A stretch of DNA of 64,000 nt. Origin: Streptomyces sp. M41(2017). Its GTDB lineage: Bacteria; Actinomycetota; Actinomycetes; Streptomycetales; Streptomycetaceae. The number at the start of each line of letters is the position of its first letter. The first letter of the stretch is position 1. Under the pieces are notes generated by a model. It saw nothing but the letters and a program-made list of their open reading frames with translations, was not told the origin of the DNA and ran no database searches. The stretch is from positions 5,704,001-5,768,000 of the forward strand of contig NZ_MWFK01000001.1 of NCBI RefSeq assembly GCF_002078175.1. Reading direction: 5' to 3'. Positions 1-8,344 of the stretch are shown here, in pieces. The translations under genes were made by a program, and so were the position numbers.

Positions 1-572
1 GGGCCGCCGTCAATGGCAGCGAAGTGTGCTGGACAGCAGACATGACTCCACCTCGGTCGGTACTACGGCGGTCGGGAGAACGCGGAAAACCGTGAACGTG
101 CCGTGTCGCAAGAGGCGTTCCGCAGGGAGCGGACGCGTACTCGATGATTTCCGCTCGGCGTATTCCGCTCAAGTCACGGGATGGCGTTACACCTTGGCGG
201 CGAAATACGCCGCGAGGTCGTCGGCAGACCACGCAGAGGCGGAAAGGCCGCAGGTCGAACTGCTTGCCCGGGTCACGGGGCGGGTGCCAGGCATGCCCCA
301 TGTCCCGTCGGTCAGCGGGCGCTTGAGCTTGGTTGGTCACCGGCCTGGGACCGAGGGGCGACCCCACATCGGTGGCGTGGTTCAACCCGCACACCGGGCG
401 GCTGCCTCCATCCCCTCCGGATAGGAGGTGATGCGTTGCAGGAGGGTCCGCTGCGCGTCCCTCTCGTCCGAGTGTCGCCTGTTCCCACTGCGCCACCGCG
501 GATACGCTGGCAGCTCCCCACCGACCGGCCTCCGATTCGGCCTCGGGCCTCCAAGATCCGTGGAGCAGACGC
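1..572. other. Stretch without a convincing gene
   Basis: I find no reading frame here with the motifs or ribosome-binding context of a real gene. Overlapping frames stay open only because of high GC. A 35-codon minus-strand frame ending at 187 has a protein-like tail but no upstream body, so it may be a gene remnant. The sequence just before 573 (GGAGC about 8 bases upstream) is the likely ribosome-binding site of the first gene. Confidence 0.5.
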
Positions 573-1115
573 ATGAGCGATGTGAGTGCCGGCACCGGCA
601 AAGTGGTCGTGAACAGGGCGATGTCGCTGGACGGCTTCATCGCCGGGCGTGGCAACGCGATGGACTGGGTCGGCGAGTACGTGCCTGCGGACGCGTTCCC
701 GGAGGTCATGGCGGCCACGGGCGCCATGCTCGTCGGCCGGGGCACGTACGAGGTCGCCAAGCGAATGGCCCACGAGGGTGCCGCTTACGACGGGGGACCG
801 CAGTTCGTCCTCACGCACCGGCCTCCCGACGAGCCGGACCCCACCGTCACATTCCTCACCTGCGGACTTGAGGAAGCCGTCGCCACGGCCCGCGGCGCAG
901 CGGGCGGCAAGAACCTGGAGATCCTCGGTGCCGACGTGGCGGCCCAGTGCCTGCAGCACGGGCTCGTCGACGAGATCCTCGTGTACGTCGTACCGGTGCT
1001 CCTCGGCGACGGAGTCCGCTTCTCACCCCCGAGCCTCGACAGGATCGACCTGGAGCCTTTCGACAACACCCAGTCCGGTGCCATCACGATGCTCCGCTTC
1101 CGGGTGCGAAAGTAG
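573..1115 (+). CDS. Dihydrofolate reductase family protein (RibD C-terminal fold)
   Basis: A 180-residue protein of the dihydrofolate reductase/RibD C-terminal fold. The N-terminus has the family hallmark strand and SLDGFIAG loop (residues about 16-23), followed by the GAMLVGRGTYE motif near residue 50 and a C-terminal segment ending in VDEILVYVVPVLLGDG (about 135-150), all typical of the YyaP/RibD-like group. Such proteins bind NADPH, but the substrate of this actinobacterial subgroup is usually unknown, and it should not be taken for the housekeeping folate enzyme. The ATG is preceded by a GGAGC-like site. A second, more distant member of the fold lies at 3245-3850 on the other strand. No signal peptide or membrane segment is visible, so it is cytoplasmic. 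Confidence 0.85.
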   Translation: MSDVSAGTGKVVVNRAMSLDGFIAGRGNAMDWVGEYVPADAFPEVMAATGAMLVGRGTYEVAKRMAHEGAAYDGGPQFVLTHRPPDEPDPTVTFLTCGLEEAVATARGAAGGKNLEILGADVAAQCLQHGLVDEILVYVVPVLLGDGVRFSPPSLDRIDLEPFDNTQSGAITMLRFRVRK

Positions 1116-1372
1116 GAGCGGTTCTCCGACGGGCACTGCGGTGACCAAGAACCCTCGCGGACCGGTCAAGTCCACCGACCGGCCACTTGATTCGGCAGCC
1201 TCGCGATCCGCTTCGAGGCCGGCGTCGTGATCGCCGCACTGAGCTCGCGACACGATCACGCAGCTCGGTCTCAGCAGTCCCGCTGTGCGGGCGCGTGGGA
1301 GCGTGGCCGTGGATCTTGGGCGGCGGCTTCGGGCTCTTCGGAAAGGGCATTGCACGACGGTCCCGTCAAGCT

Positions 1373-1675
1373 TCAGGCCGTTCCCTCCAGTGCTCGTTCC
1401 AGGCTGAGCCCCTTCTCGGTCCACATGCTGTCTACCTTCACCGCCACGCCCCGGAGCTCCCGGATTCCGCACGCCCAGTAGGCCACCGGCTCTTTCGCTT
1501 CGTAGAGCGTCCAGACGGCGATCACCACGTCCTCGCGGTGCGGATGGGTCCAGCGGTCGGTGCAGACGGTCAGATTCTGGCTGGTGAGGTCTGTGGCAAC
1601 TCGCTTCCACCCGCGCTCTTCTGCGTACGCTGCTGCAGTCCTGCGGTCACGGATCTGTGAGTCGGACCAGGGCAT
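1373..1675 (-). CDS. Small hypothetical protein
   Basis: A 100-residue protein of unknown function. The open frame extends further upstream, but I choose the ATG at 1675 because a GAGGAG ribosome-binding site lies 6-7 bases before it and the upstream part is compositionally random. The protein begins MPWSDSQIRDRRTAAAYAEE, has a central segment rich in aromatic and acidic residues (TVCTDRWTHPHREDVVIAVW) and no signal peptide, membrane helix or catalytic motif that I recognise. It could be an immunity-type or regulatory small protein. Its neighbours are decayed genes, so it may itself be a relic. Confidence 0.55.
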   Translation of the reverse strand: MPWSDSQIRDRRTAAAYAEERGWKRVATDLTSQNLTVCTDRWTHPHREDVVIAVWTLYEAKEPVAYWACGIRELRGVAVKVDSMWTEKGLSLERALEGTA

Positions 1676-2085
1676 GGAGTCTCCTCGAAAGTCGTGGCAG
1701 GCCAAAGTATCCGGATCCGAGCATGTGAGGCGGCTGGTCCAGCAGACTGGCAATTGCGGTCAGGGCGGGCAGCTTTCCAGGCGATTCGAGCAGGTCGGGT
1801 TCCGGAGAGACACCGGTAGTGGAGTGCCCGTAGTGGGGCGCTCCCCCTGGATGTGGCCGGACGACGAGGGGAACCTCCGACCGTACGAGAAGGCCTGAGA
1901 CCGGCTCGCCGAATACGCCGTCCACGGAGCCCGGGCACACCGGCTGATCGGCCGGGCCCGGGCGACGCTGAACCCGTCCTGAGCAACCAGCCACATGTCG
2001 CCAGGCGTTGGAGTGCTCTGATCCGGAAGGTTCGCCGGGGCCGAGAGCGGCGAGGGAGCGGATCGAGGCAGCCCGTTCGAGAGGC
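1676..2085. other. Gene-poor stretch
   Basis: Several frames on both strands stay open here, but none has a recognisable motif, a good ribosome-binding site or a protein-like residue pattern. Together with the frameshifted gene that follows, it looks like degraded DNA rather than a functional promoter region. Confidence 0.4.
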
Positions 2086-2419
2086 ATGCGAAGATCGCGG
2101 CCGTGACATCAAGCTGCATGTCTTCGACGGCGAACACTCGTTGACGTTGGACGTCGGTGACCTGGCCGCCGATGCCGCGGTAGCCGAAGCGGGGCACGAG
2201 TCGAACGGGTACTTCTGGGAAAGGCATCGTGCGGATCGCCTGGCCTGACATCGCCGAACGCCACGACTGCGGCAGCGGGGCTCGCATGTTCTGCGCGGTG
2301 GGGAGTCCGAGTGACCTGGTGCCACTCAAGGTGGCTGTTGCGTCAGTCATGACGAGCCCCGAGGCAGTCCGAGACCTCATCGCCCGGGCGGACACTTGGA
2401 GTTCGAGTTCGACGACTAG
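2086..2419 (+). pseudogene. Frameshifted small-protein gene
   Basis: A broken gene read in three frames. The ATG at 2086 has a GAGG-like site just upstream, but the frame must change near 2100 to read DIKLHVFDGEHSLTLDVGDL. It changes again near 2220 (after NGYFWE, continuing GIVRIAWPDIAE, with FCAVGSPSDLVPLKVAVASV further on) and again near 2398 to reach a typical acidic end LEFEFDD with a TAG at 2417. The spliced product would be about 110 residues, acidic, with no membrane helix. Each segment is clearly protein-like and each junction abuts the next, which argues for accumulated indels rather than overlapping genes. The original function is unknown. Confidence 0.6.
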
Positions 2420-2533
2420 CTCCCACCGGACAGGAACACCGGCACGGACACCGCTTCGGCCAGACTGCTGAGAGAAGGGGCGGCCGCCCCAGCGGATGCC
2501 CCTTCTCGTCGCGGATACGAGCACGCTCGCAAC

Positions 2534-2944
2534 CTAGCCGCGCTTCGGCCAGACAGGCTCCTGATCGGTCCAGATGACGCCCTTGTTGCGGCAGAGGCAG
2601 AAGGGGTGGCCGACGGGGTCCGTGTAGACACGGAAGCCGTAGCCGTCGGGGTCGGTGCAGTCGCGCTGCAGAGTTGCGCCGAGGGCCAGGACGCGGCTGT
2701 GTTCGGTCTCCATCGCATCGACCTCGAAGTCGAGGTGGAACTGCTTGGGGTGTTCGCTGTCGGGCCACTGCGGGGCGCGGTAGTCATCCACCTGGATGAA
2801 GGCCAGTTCGATCTGGCCGAGCTGGATGCCGGCCCAGTTCTCGTCACTGTCCTCCTTGACGGGGATTCCCGTCACCTCGGAGTAGAAGGCCGCCAGCTTC
2901 ATCGTGTCCGGGCAGTCGATGATGAAGTCTGTGAGTCGAAGCAT
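2534..2944 (-). CDS. VOC superfamily (glyoxalase-like) protein
   Basis: A 136-residue single-domain protein of the vicinal oxygen chelate fold. It opens MLRLTDFIIDCPDTMKLAAF, the first beta-alpha module, and has the second-module pattern QFHLDFEVDAMETEHSRVLA near the middle followed by DPDGYGFRVYTDPVGHPFCL close to the C-terminus. The latter is the standard end of glyoxalase/bleomycin-resistance-like proteins, where His and Glu residues can bind a metal. I place the start at the ATG at 2944, because the longer frame adds an Arg-rich, random-looking 50 residues. It stands alone, with decayed sequence on both sides. Its substrate cannot be predicted. Confidence 0.8.
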   Translation of the reverse strand: MLRLTDFIIDCPDTMKLAAFYSEVTGIPVKEDSDENWAGIQLGQIELAFIQVDDYRAPQWPDSEHPKQFHLDFEVDAMETEHSRVLALGATLQRDCTDPDGYGFRVYTDPVGHPFCLCRNKGVIWTDQEPVWPKRG

Positions 2945-3097
2945 GCCGCGATCTTGCCACAGGACTCGACGAGCCGGACCTCTCAGCCGGCGGCGAAACC
3001 GGAACGCGGGGTGGGACGGGCGCTTGCGATGTCGATCAGCCGGTCGTAGCCGACGACGCGCACGGTCGGTTGCCCGACCGTGGGAAGACGACACCGC

Positions 3098-3244
3098 TCA
3101 GCGCCTCTCCGGCCGACTCGTGAGGTGCCAACCCCGGCAGTGTGGACAGCGGTAGGCGCGCGTCTCGCGTCGGTTGGGATCGACATTGTCGATACGCCCG
3201 AGTGCGAGGAGAGCCGCTATCCGGTCGCGGCTCAGCCCTCTTGG
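3098..3244 (-). pseudogene. C-terminal remnant of a small zinc-ribbon protein
   Basis: Directly after the stop of the gene at 3245, and in the same frame, a stretch without any ATG or GTG start encodes SRDRIAALLALGRIDNVDPN followed by an Arg-rich YRCPHCRGWHLTSRPERR and a TGA at 3098-3100. The CPHCRGWHL block is a typical zinc-ribbon half-site found in short actinobacterial and phage-associated proteins. With no start codon and only the tail present, it looks like the surviving end of a truncated gene. Readthrough from the upstream gene is an alternative that I consider less likely. Confidence 0.45.
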
Positions 3245-3850
3245 TCAGTAGCTGTCATGAGCGGGCGTTCCGTTCGGCCGGTAGGCGCCGACGACGGTGC
3301 CGCTCTTCGTGGTCGAGACACTGACCGGTTCCAGAGCGGTGGGGATCGCTCCGTCGGCGAACAGCCGCTTGCCGGCACCGATGATCACCGGATGGATGGT
3401 CAGCCGGTACTCGTCGACCAGACCGTGCCGCATGAGGGTCTGGGCGAGGTCGCCGCTGCCGACGACGGTGATGTTGCCGCCCTCGGTCGCCTTGAGCTTG
3501 CGCACGGCATCCACCGTGTCGCCCTTCAGCAGCGTGGAGTTCTGCCACTCCACCGACGTCAGGGTCCGGGACGCCACGTACTTGTGCATGCTGTTCATCC
3601 GCTCGGTGAACGGGTTCTCAGGATCGGCGGTGGGCCAGTACGACGCGAAGATCTCGTACGTCTTGCGGCCGAGCAGCATCGCGTCGGAGTGCTCGTACCA
3701 GCCGGCGATGGCACCGCCGACCTCGTCGTCGGACACCGGCTTCTGCCAGCCGCCGTGCTCGAAACCGCTCTCGGCGTCCTCGTCCGGGCCACCCGGCGCC
3801 TGCATCACGCCGTCCAGCGTCAGGAACGTACAAATGATGATCTGGCGCAT
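3245..3850 (-). CDS. Dihydrofolate reductase family protein
   Basis: A 201-residue protein of the RibD C-terminal/dihydrofolate-reductase-like fold. It starts MRQIIICTFLTLDGVMQAPG, has the conserved AMLLGRKTYEIFASYWP block (about 57-73), then GGNITVVGSGDLAQTLMRHG (about 123-142) and DEYRLTIHPVIIGAGKRLF, all hallmarks of the YyaP-type group. It has an Asp/Glu-rich insert after the first strand (GGPDEDAESGF). NADPH-dependent reductase activity is possible from the fold, but the substrate is unknown. The ATG at 3850 is followed immediately by the family's first strand, which supports the start. Confidence 0.85.
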   Translation of the reverse strand: MRQIIICTFLTLDGVMQAPGGPDEDAESGFEHGGWQKPVSDDEVGGAIAGWYEHSDAMLLGRKTYEIFASYWPTADPENPFTERMNSMHKYVASRTLTSVEWQNSTLLKGDTVDAVRKLKATEGGNITVVGSGDLAQTLMRHGLVDEYRLTIHPVIIGAGKRLFADGAIPTALEPVSVSTTKSGTVVGAYRPNGTPAHDSY

Positions 3851-4184
3851 GATGCGCTCCCTTCGTCAACGGTATAGACGGCGCGGCCGCCGGAAACTCA
3901 TCGGCGCAGGCCACCTACGCCCCGTTACGGGAGCCGCTGCACAGCCCGAATGGCGCGTGCGCTCGCTCTGGAATCTTCGCCATCGTGCCCAGGTCTCCGC
4001 GTCGGCGCATGGTGCTTCGGGCATTCGGCTCGCGTGTGCATGACCGGGCCCACCTGCTGCCGCGTGTCACCCGTCGCCTGACCGTGCCGAGTGCCGTGCA
4101 CGTGTCATGGCCCCCAGGTCGGCCAGACGGGTGCCGTGACCGCCGTGCGTGATGATTCCCCTCCGGCAGGGGTACCCGGACCGC
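3851..4184. other. Intergenic stretch
   Basis: Separates the leftward reductase-like gene from the rightward small membrane protein, so it should hold both promoters. I see no clear -10/-35 pair, operator palindrome or supported reading frame. Confidence 0.4.
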
Positions 4185-4439
4185 ATGATCAATGCAGCAG
4201 AAACCACTCTGGCCGCGTCCTCCACCGGCGCCCTGTGGCTGATCGTGGCGGGAGTCGTGATCGTCGTGGGGCTCCTGGTCGCGTTCTTCGTCGGCAGCCG
4301 ACGCTCCGCCCGGCGCCAGATCTCCACGTCGGTGCAGGACCCGGCACAGATGCCGCACGGTACGGCCGACCCCGCACAGCGCGGCGACGGATGGCAGACC
4401 CCCGAAGGTGACCCGGAGCAGGGGCACCCGCATCGCTGA
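4185..4439 (+). CDS. Small single-pass membrane protein, DUF6479-like
   Basis: An 84-residue protein with a short N-terminal segment, one clear transmembrane helix (about residues 15-37, ALWLIVAGVVIVVGLLVAFF), a basic stop-transfer patch (GSRRSARRQ) and a hydrophilic, Pro/Gly/Asp-rich cytoplasmic tail ending GHPHR. This layout matches the Streptomyces DUF6479 family of unknown function. I prefer the ATG at 4185 over one 36 bases upstream because the family begins shortly before the helix. A strong hairpin lies about 70 bases downstream, so it is probably monocistronic. Confidence 0.65.
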   Translation: MINAAETTLAASSTGALWLIVAGVVIVVGLLVAFFVGSRRSARRQISTSVQDPAQMPHGTADPAQRGDGWQTPEGDPEQGHPHR

Positions 4440-4511
4440 TGCCGAGATCGGGCCGACCACTGAGCACGCGAGAGGCGGCCCGTCGGGACATGCAGCTGTC
4501 GGGACACACGA

Positions 4512-4544
4512 GGGGCGGCGGGCACATGGTGTGCCCGCCGCCCC
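4512..4544. terminator. Bidirectional terminator hairpin
   Basis: A perfect 15-base inverted repeat (4512-4526 and 4530-4544) with a three-base loop lies between the convergent DUF6479-like and PAP2 genes. It has no U-tract, as is usual in Streptomyces. Confidence 0.75.
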
Positions 4545-4557
4545 AAAGTCATGTTCT

Positions 4558-5343
4558 TCAGCGCCGCCCCGGTTCCGGTTCCGGGTGCTTCTGGGTCAGT
4601 TCGGGCTCCAGGCCCCCGCTCACGTCGGCATGGCCGCGGCCGGCGTCGGCGCGCCAGGCCTCGAAGGCCCAGGCGGTGAGGGCGACCACGGCGAGTCCCA
4701 GGAGCCAGCCGCCCACCACGTCACTGAACCAGTGCACGCCCAGCGCGACCCGGGTGAAGCCGACACCGACCACGGACAGTCCCGCCACCCACCAGCAGAG
4801 CACCCGCCACGCCCGCGGCACCATCGGCAGCAGGACCAGCAGTCCGATGGCGAACGAGGTGGTGGCGGTCATGGCGTGGCCGGAGGGGAAGGAGAAGCCC
4901 GGGGCTTGCGCCACCGGGTCCTCCAGGGACGGGCGCGCCCGCTCCACGATGGTCTTCACCAGCAGTCCGATGACCCCGCCGGCCACCGCCGTGACGGCGG
5001 ACCAGGCGGCCAGCCGCCACGCCCGCCGGTACAGCAGCCACACGGTCAGTACGGCGACGGCGGTGCGCAGCGTGGTCGGGTCCCACACCCAGTCGGAGAG
5101 GAACCGCAGGGTGCTCGTCCACGCCGGGTGGTCCAGTGCGGTGGTGTGCAGCGAGTGCGCCGCACCGGAGTCCAGTCGGCGCAGGGGCTGCCACCGCCCC
5201 TCCACGAGCACGAGGAGCAGCCCGAAGGGCACGGCGGCGACGGCGGCGACGGCGGTCGCGCCGAGAAGCCGGGTGCCGAACCTGCGGTCTGCCTCGCGGC
5301 GGCGGCGTTCTCGAAGGGTGCGGACGGCGACACGCACGGGCAT
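4558..5343 (-). CDS. PAP2-family phosphatase, integral membrane
   Basis: A 261-residue lipid phosphatase of the type 2 phosphatidic acid phosphatase family. It has about six membrane helices after a strongly basic N-terminus. The three signature motifs are present: K130...RP138 (KTIVERARP), PSGH at 153-156 and R198...H204...D208 (TRVALGVHWFSD), with His156 and His204 expected to be catalytic. The likely substrates are phosphatidate, diacylglycerol pyrophosphate or undecaprenyl pyrophosphate at the outer face of the membrane. The start ATG shares bases with the stop of the upstream YihY gene, so it is the last gene of a three-gene coupled operon whose first gene also carries a PAP2 domain. Confidence 0.88.
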   Translation of the reverse strand: MPVRVAVRTLRERRRREADRRFGTRLLGATAVAAVAAVPFGLLLVLVEGRWQPLRRLDSGAAHSLHTTALDHPAWTSTLRFLSDWVWDPTTLRTAVAVLTVWLLYRRAWRLAAWSAVTAVAGGVIGLLVKTIVERARPSLEDPVAQAPGFSFPSGHAMTATTSFAIGLLVLLPMVPRAWRVLCWWVAGLSVVGVGFTRVALGVHWFSDVVGGWLLGLAVVALTAWAFEAWRADAGRGHADVSGGLEPELTQKHPEPEPGRR

Positions 5344-6299
5344 CAGACTCCCGGGTCGGTTTGGATCGGACCGGGGCGCCGGGCCCGCGAGGCCTCCAGC
5401 TGTGCGGCGAAGGACAGTCCGAGGAACAGGGCAATGGACGTCAGGTAGGCCCACAGCACCAGCGACATGAAGGCACTGAGCGGGCCGTAGACGGTGTCGA
5501 AGGAACCGCTGATGTCCAGGTACAGGCTGAGTACCCAGGTGAGTGCGGTCCACAGCACCAGGTAGACGACGGCGCCGAAGGCCAGCCAGGTGTAGCCGGG
5601 CTGCTGACGGCGTGGCGAGCGGCGGAAGATGGCGCTCGCCGAGATCAGGGCGAGGAGCAGCCCGAGCGGCCAGCGGATGATCTCCCAGGCCGTCTTGGCG
5701 CCTCCGTCGAGGTGGTAGACGGCCACGACGGAGGCCGCCAGGTCGCCGCCGGCCACCATGATGATGAATCCGAGGCCGAGCGGTATCCCCGCACTCAGCG
5801 ACATGACGAGGCCGCGCAGGTACTTCTGGTGGAAGACCCGGTCACGCTCGTTGCCGTAGATCCGGTTGGCGCCGCGCTCTATCTGGCACATCGCCGTCGT
5901 CACGTTGACCACCGAGAACACCGCGCCGAACCAGAGGGCGACCGCCGCGCCGTCGCCCGCCTTGTGCCGGCTGCGTTGCAGCGCGTCATCGACGACCTCT
6001 GCGCTCGGTCCGGCGGCGAGCCGGTGGATGGTCAGTTCGGCCACCCGGCCGATGTTCTCGGTGTGCAGGGTGGTGGACAGCCCGACGAAGGCGATGGCGA
6101 GCGGGATCACCGCCAGCACGGTCTGGAGAGCGAGCGCCCGCGAGTGGCTGAACCCGTCGGCGTAGCGGAACCGGATGAAGGAATCGCGCAGCAGCGGCCA
6201 GCCGCCGTAGCGGCGCAAAGACGCCAGCGCCTCGTCGGCCGACAGCTCCTCGCCGCTCATGTCCCGTGTCACCGGGACCTTGGTGGCCGTACCCATCAC
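5343..6299 (-). CDS. YihY/BrkB family inner-membrane protein
   Basis: A 318-residue member of the YihY/virulence factor BrkB family (once thought to be ribonuclease BN). It has a cytoplasmic N-terminus of about 45 residues with the family's FIRFRYADGFSHSRALALQT segment, six predicted membrane helices, and a C-terminal helix SLVLWAYLTSIALFLGLSFA. Its biochemical role is unsettled; transport or lipid-related functions have been suggested. It overlaps the upstream PAP2-kinase fusion by four bases and shares bases with the downstream PAP2 gene. The placement between two lipid-phosphate phosphatases suggests a membrane-lipid role here, which is inference from context. Confidence 0.88.
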   Translation of the reverse strand: MMGTATKVPVTRDMSGEELSADEALASLRRYGGWPLLRDSFIRFRYADGFSHSRALALQTVLAVIPLAIAFVGLSTTLHTENIGRVAELTIHRLAAGPSAEVVDDALQRSRHKAGDGAAVALWFGAVFSVVNVTTAMCQIERGANRIYGNERDRVFHQKYLRGLVMSLSAGIPLGLGFIIMVAGGDLAASVVAVYHLDGGAKTAWEIIRWPLGLLLALISASAIFRRSPRRQQPGYTWLAFGAVVYLVLWTALTWVLSLYLDISGSFDTVYGPLSAFMSLVLWAYLTSIALFLGLSFAAQLEASRARRPGPIQTDPGV

Positions 6300-8047
6300 T
6301 TCTCCCGCGACGGCAGCAGCACGGTCAGCGCGCCCGGGCGGACCTCGGCGGTGATACGACGGCCGGGGCCGACCGGATCTCCGTCGAGCTCCCGCGACTG
6401 CGGTGTGTCGAAGGTGATGTCGGCGCGCTTGAACGTGAAGAACTCCACCGGCACGCCCTTCCCGGAGTCGTCACCGGTCGCAAGGGTCCGCGGGGCGGTC
6501 CCGGCGGAGGTACCGGGGCGCCGCATCAGGGTGCGCACGGCGCGGATCCAGCCGCCGGGGCCACGCGGGTCCAGGACGAGCAGGTCGAGCAGGCCGTCGT
6601 CGGGCTGGGCCTCCGGCAGCAGGGTCATCCCGCCCTGCACCGTGCCCACGTTGCCGACGAGCACCATCCGGGCCGTGCGGCTGAAGGCGGGCGCGTCGTC
6701 GAGTCGGACCGTCAGGCGCATCCGGGGGGTCCGCAGGGTGCCGACACCGGCCAGGACGTAGGCGGGCCAGCCCAGGTGGGCCTTGGCACGCGGGTCGGTG
6801 TGTTCCATCATCGCCGCGTCGAGGCCGGCTCCGGCCATGGCGGTGAAGTGGGTGCCCTGGAGATCGTCGCCCTCGATGTGGCCCAGGTCGAGTCGGTGCG
6901 GGCGGCCGGTCAGCGCCGCCTCGAGCGCGGCTGTGGAGGCGAGCGGCAGCCCCAGGTTGCGGGCCAGCAGGTTGCCGGTGCCGCTGGGGACGATGGCCAG
7001 CGGTACGTCGCTGTCGGCCATGGCGTCGGCGACGGCGCGGACGGTGCCGTCACCGCCGCAGACCACAACGACGGTCGCGCCCTCGCGGATCGCGCGGGTG
7101 GCCTGCCCCGCGCCCGGGTCGTCGGCGGTGGTCTCGATGAACACCGGGTCGCGGTGGCCGTGCCGCTCCAGCGTCTCGCGCAGCTCCTCGCGCGCGGCGG
7201 CGTCGGTGACAGTGGGATTGACGATCACGGCGGTGCTGCCGGCCGGGCGTTCCTCATGCCCCTCGTCGGCGGCACGGGCGGCCGGGACGGTGGCCTTGGC
7301 GGGCGGCGCCGCCACGGACTTGTCGACGAACAGGGCCCGGCCGACGATCAGCAGGGACAGCCCGCCGTTGGCCATACCGCCCAGGACGTCCGTGGGGTGG
7401 TGCATGCCCCGGTAGAGACGGGCGAAGGCCACGATCAGGGGCAGGAGCAGCAGCAGTCCGCCCACGACCTTGCGCCAGGGCCCCCGCATGCGGGACAGCA
7501 CGATCACCGAGAGACCCGCGTACAGGGCGGTCGCCGCACCGGTGTGACCGGAGGTGTAGCTGGAGGTGGGCGGTGAGGCGTCGAGGCGGTCCACCTCGGG
7601 CCGGTGACGGTCCACCGACATGGTGATCACCAGGAACACCAGCGACTGGAGGGAGACCCCGACAGCAAGGAAGACGGCCTGACGCCACATCGGCAGTCGA
7701 GGTATCAGGATCAGGGCCAGGCAGGCCAGCAGTGTGCCGATGACGACCGTAAGGGTGTTGCCGGCCTCCGAGGCGATGAAGGACAGGGTGTTGAAAGTGC
7801 CCGTACGGACGTTCTCGAAGCCCTCGTTGACGTTGTCCTCGACCGTCAGCGGCCACACGTCCTTGGCGGGACCGGTGATGAGAAGACCGATCCCCACCAT
7901 CAGGGCCGCCTGGCAGACGGTCAGCACACCGATGCGTGCGGCGGTCTTGCCGGTGCCCCGGGGCATGGTGAACGAGCGGGTGGGTCGCGCGTTCTCCGCT
8001 CGGGCGCCGGTGGTTCCGGCGGATCTGTCCGGCACGGTCGTAGGCAT
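6296..8047 (-). CDS. PAP2 phosphatase - diacylglycerol kinase fusion protein
   Basis: A 583-residue two-domain protein. Residues about 35-240 form a multi-helix PAP2 phosphatase with RP at 149-150, SGH at 166-168 and R210/H217/D220 (HHPTD). Residues about 272-583 form a soluble DAGK/LCB5-type kinase catalytic domain with the nucleotide loop GGDGT at 331-335 and PSGTGN at 354-359. One polypeptide thus carries an enzyme that removes phosphate from a lipid and one that adds phosphate to diacylglycerol-like lipids. The PAP2 active site would face out and the kinase inward. It overlaps the YihY gene by four bases, and coupled translation of the operon is likely. Confidence 0.88.
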   Translation of the reverse strand: MPTTVPDRSAGTTGARAENARPTRSFTMPRGTGKTAARIGVLTVCQAALMVGIGLLITGPAKDVWPLTVEDNVNEGFENVRTGTFNTLSFIASEAGNTLTVVIGTLLACLALILIPRLPMWRQAVFLAVGVSLQSLVFLVITMSVDRHRPEVDRLDASPPTSSYTSGHTGAATALYAGLSVIVLSRMRGPWRKVVGGLLLLLPLIVAFARLYRGMHHPTDVLGGMANGGLSLLIVGRALFVDKSVAAPPAKATVPAARAADEGHEERPAGSTAVIVNPTVTDAAAREELRETLERHGHRDPVFIETTADDPGAGQATRAIREGATVVVVCGGDGTVRAVADAMADSDVPLAIVPSGTGNLLARNLGLPLASTAALEAALTGRPHRLDLGHIEGDDLQGTHFTAMAGAGLDAAMMEHTDPRAKAHLGWPAYVLAGVGTLRTPRMRLTVRLDDAPAFSRTARMVLVGNVGTVQGGMTLLPEAQPDDGLLDLLVLDPRGPGGWIRAVRTLMRRPGTSAGTAPRTLATGDDSGKGVPVEFFTFKRADITFDTPQSRELDGDPVGPGRRITAEVRPGALTVLLPSREK

Positions 8048-8223
8048 CAGGGACTCCCAGGGTCAGCGCAGTACGGCTGGCTTCGGCCCGGTCGGGCGCT
8101 CCTCCCGGGTCCACCGCCGTTTGCCCCCGAACCCCTGGAACAGGCCTGTCAGCTCGTGGAAATACGCCAAACCCCTGATTTCGACCGCGGATATGCGTCC
8201 TGGTCCGATCGCGGACAGGTGAC

Positions 8224-8275
8224 GGGGACGGCCCCGGCCGCGCCGCTGTGCCGCGACACACCCGAGGCCGTCCCC
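8224..8275 (-). terminator. Possible terminator of the lamin-tail gene
   Basis: GGGGACGGCC at 8224-8233 pairs with GGCCGTCCCC at 8266-8275 across a 32-base loop. It lies downstream of the gene at 8345-8842. The long loop makes this a moderate call. The rest of the 8048-8344 gap shows nothing recognisable. Confidence 0.4.
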
Positions 8276-8344
8276 GACGTGGCTTCCTGAAGTCATGGTT
8301 TCCCGGAGCCCGGACGGGCCGGCCGACTCCGGTCGCCCGCCGCC

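Noticed and set aside
187-294. 35-residue minus-strand frame ending in a protein-like WSADDLAAYFAAKV tail
   Set aside because: Too short, no ribosome-binding site and no body upstream; at best a remnant.
1760-2524. Long minus-strand open frame opposite the frameshifted gene
   Set aside because: It is random in composition, and its complement carries the clearly protein-like broken gene.
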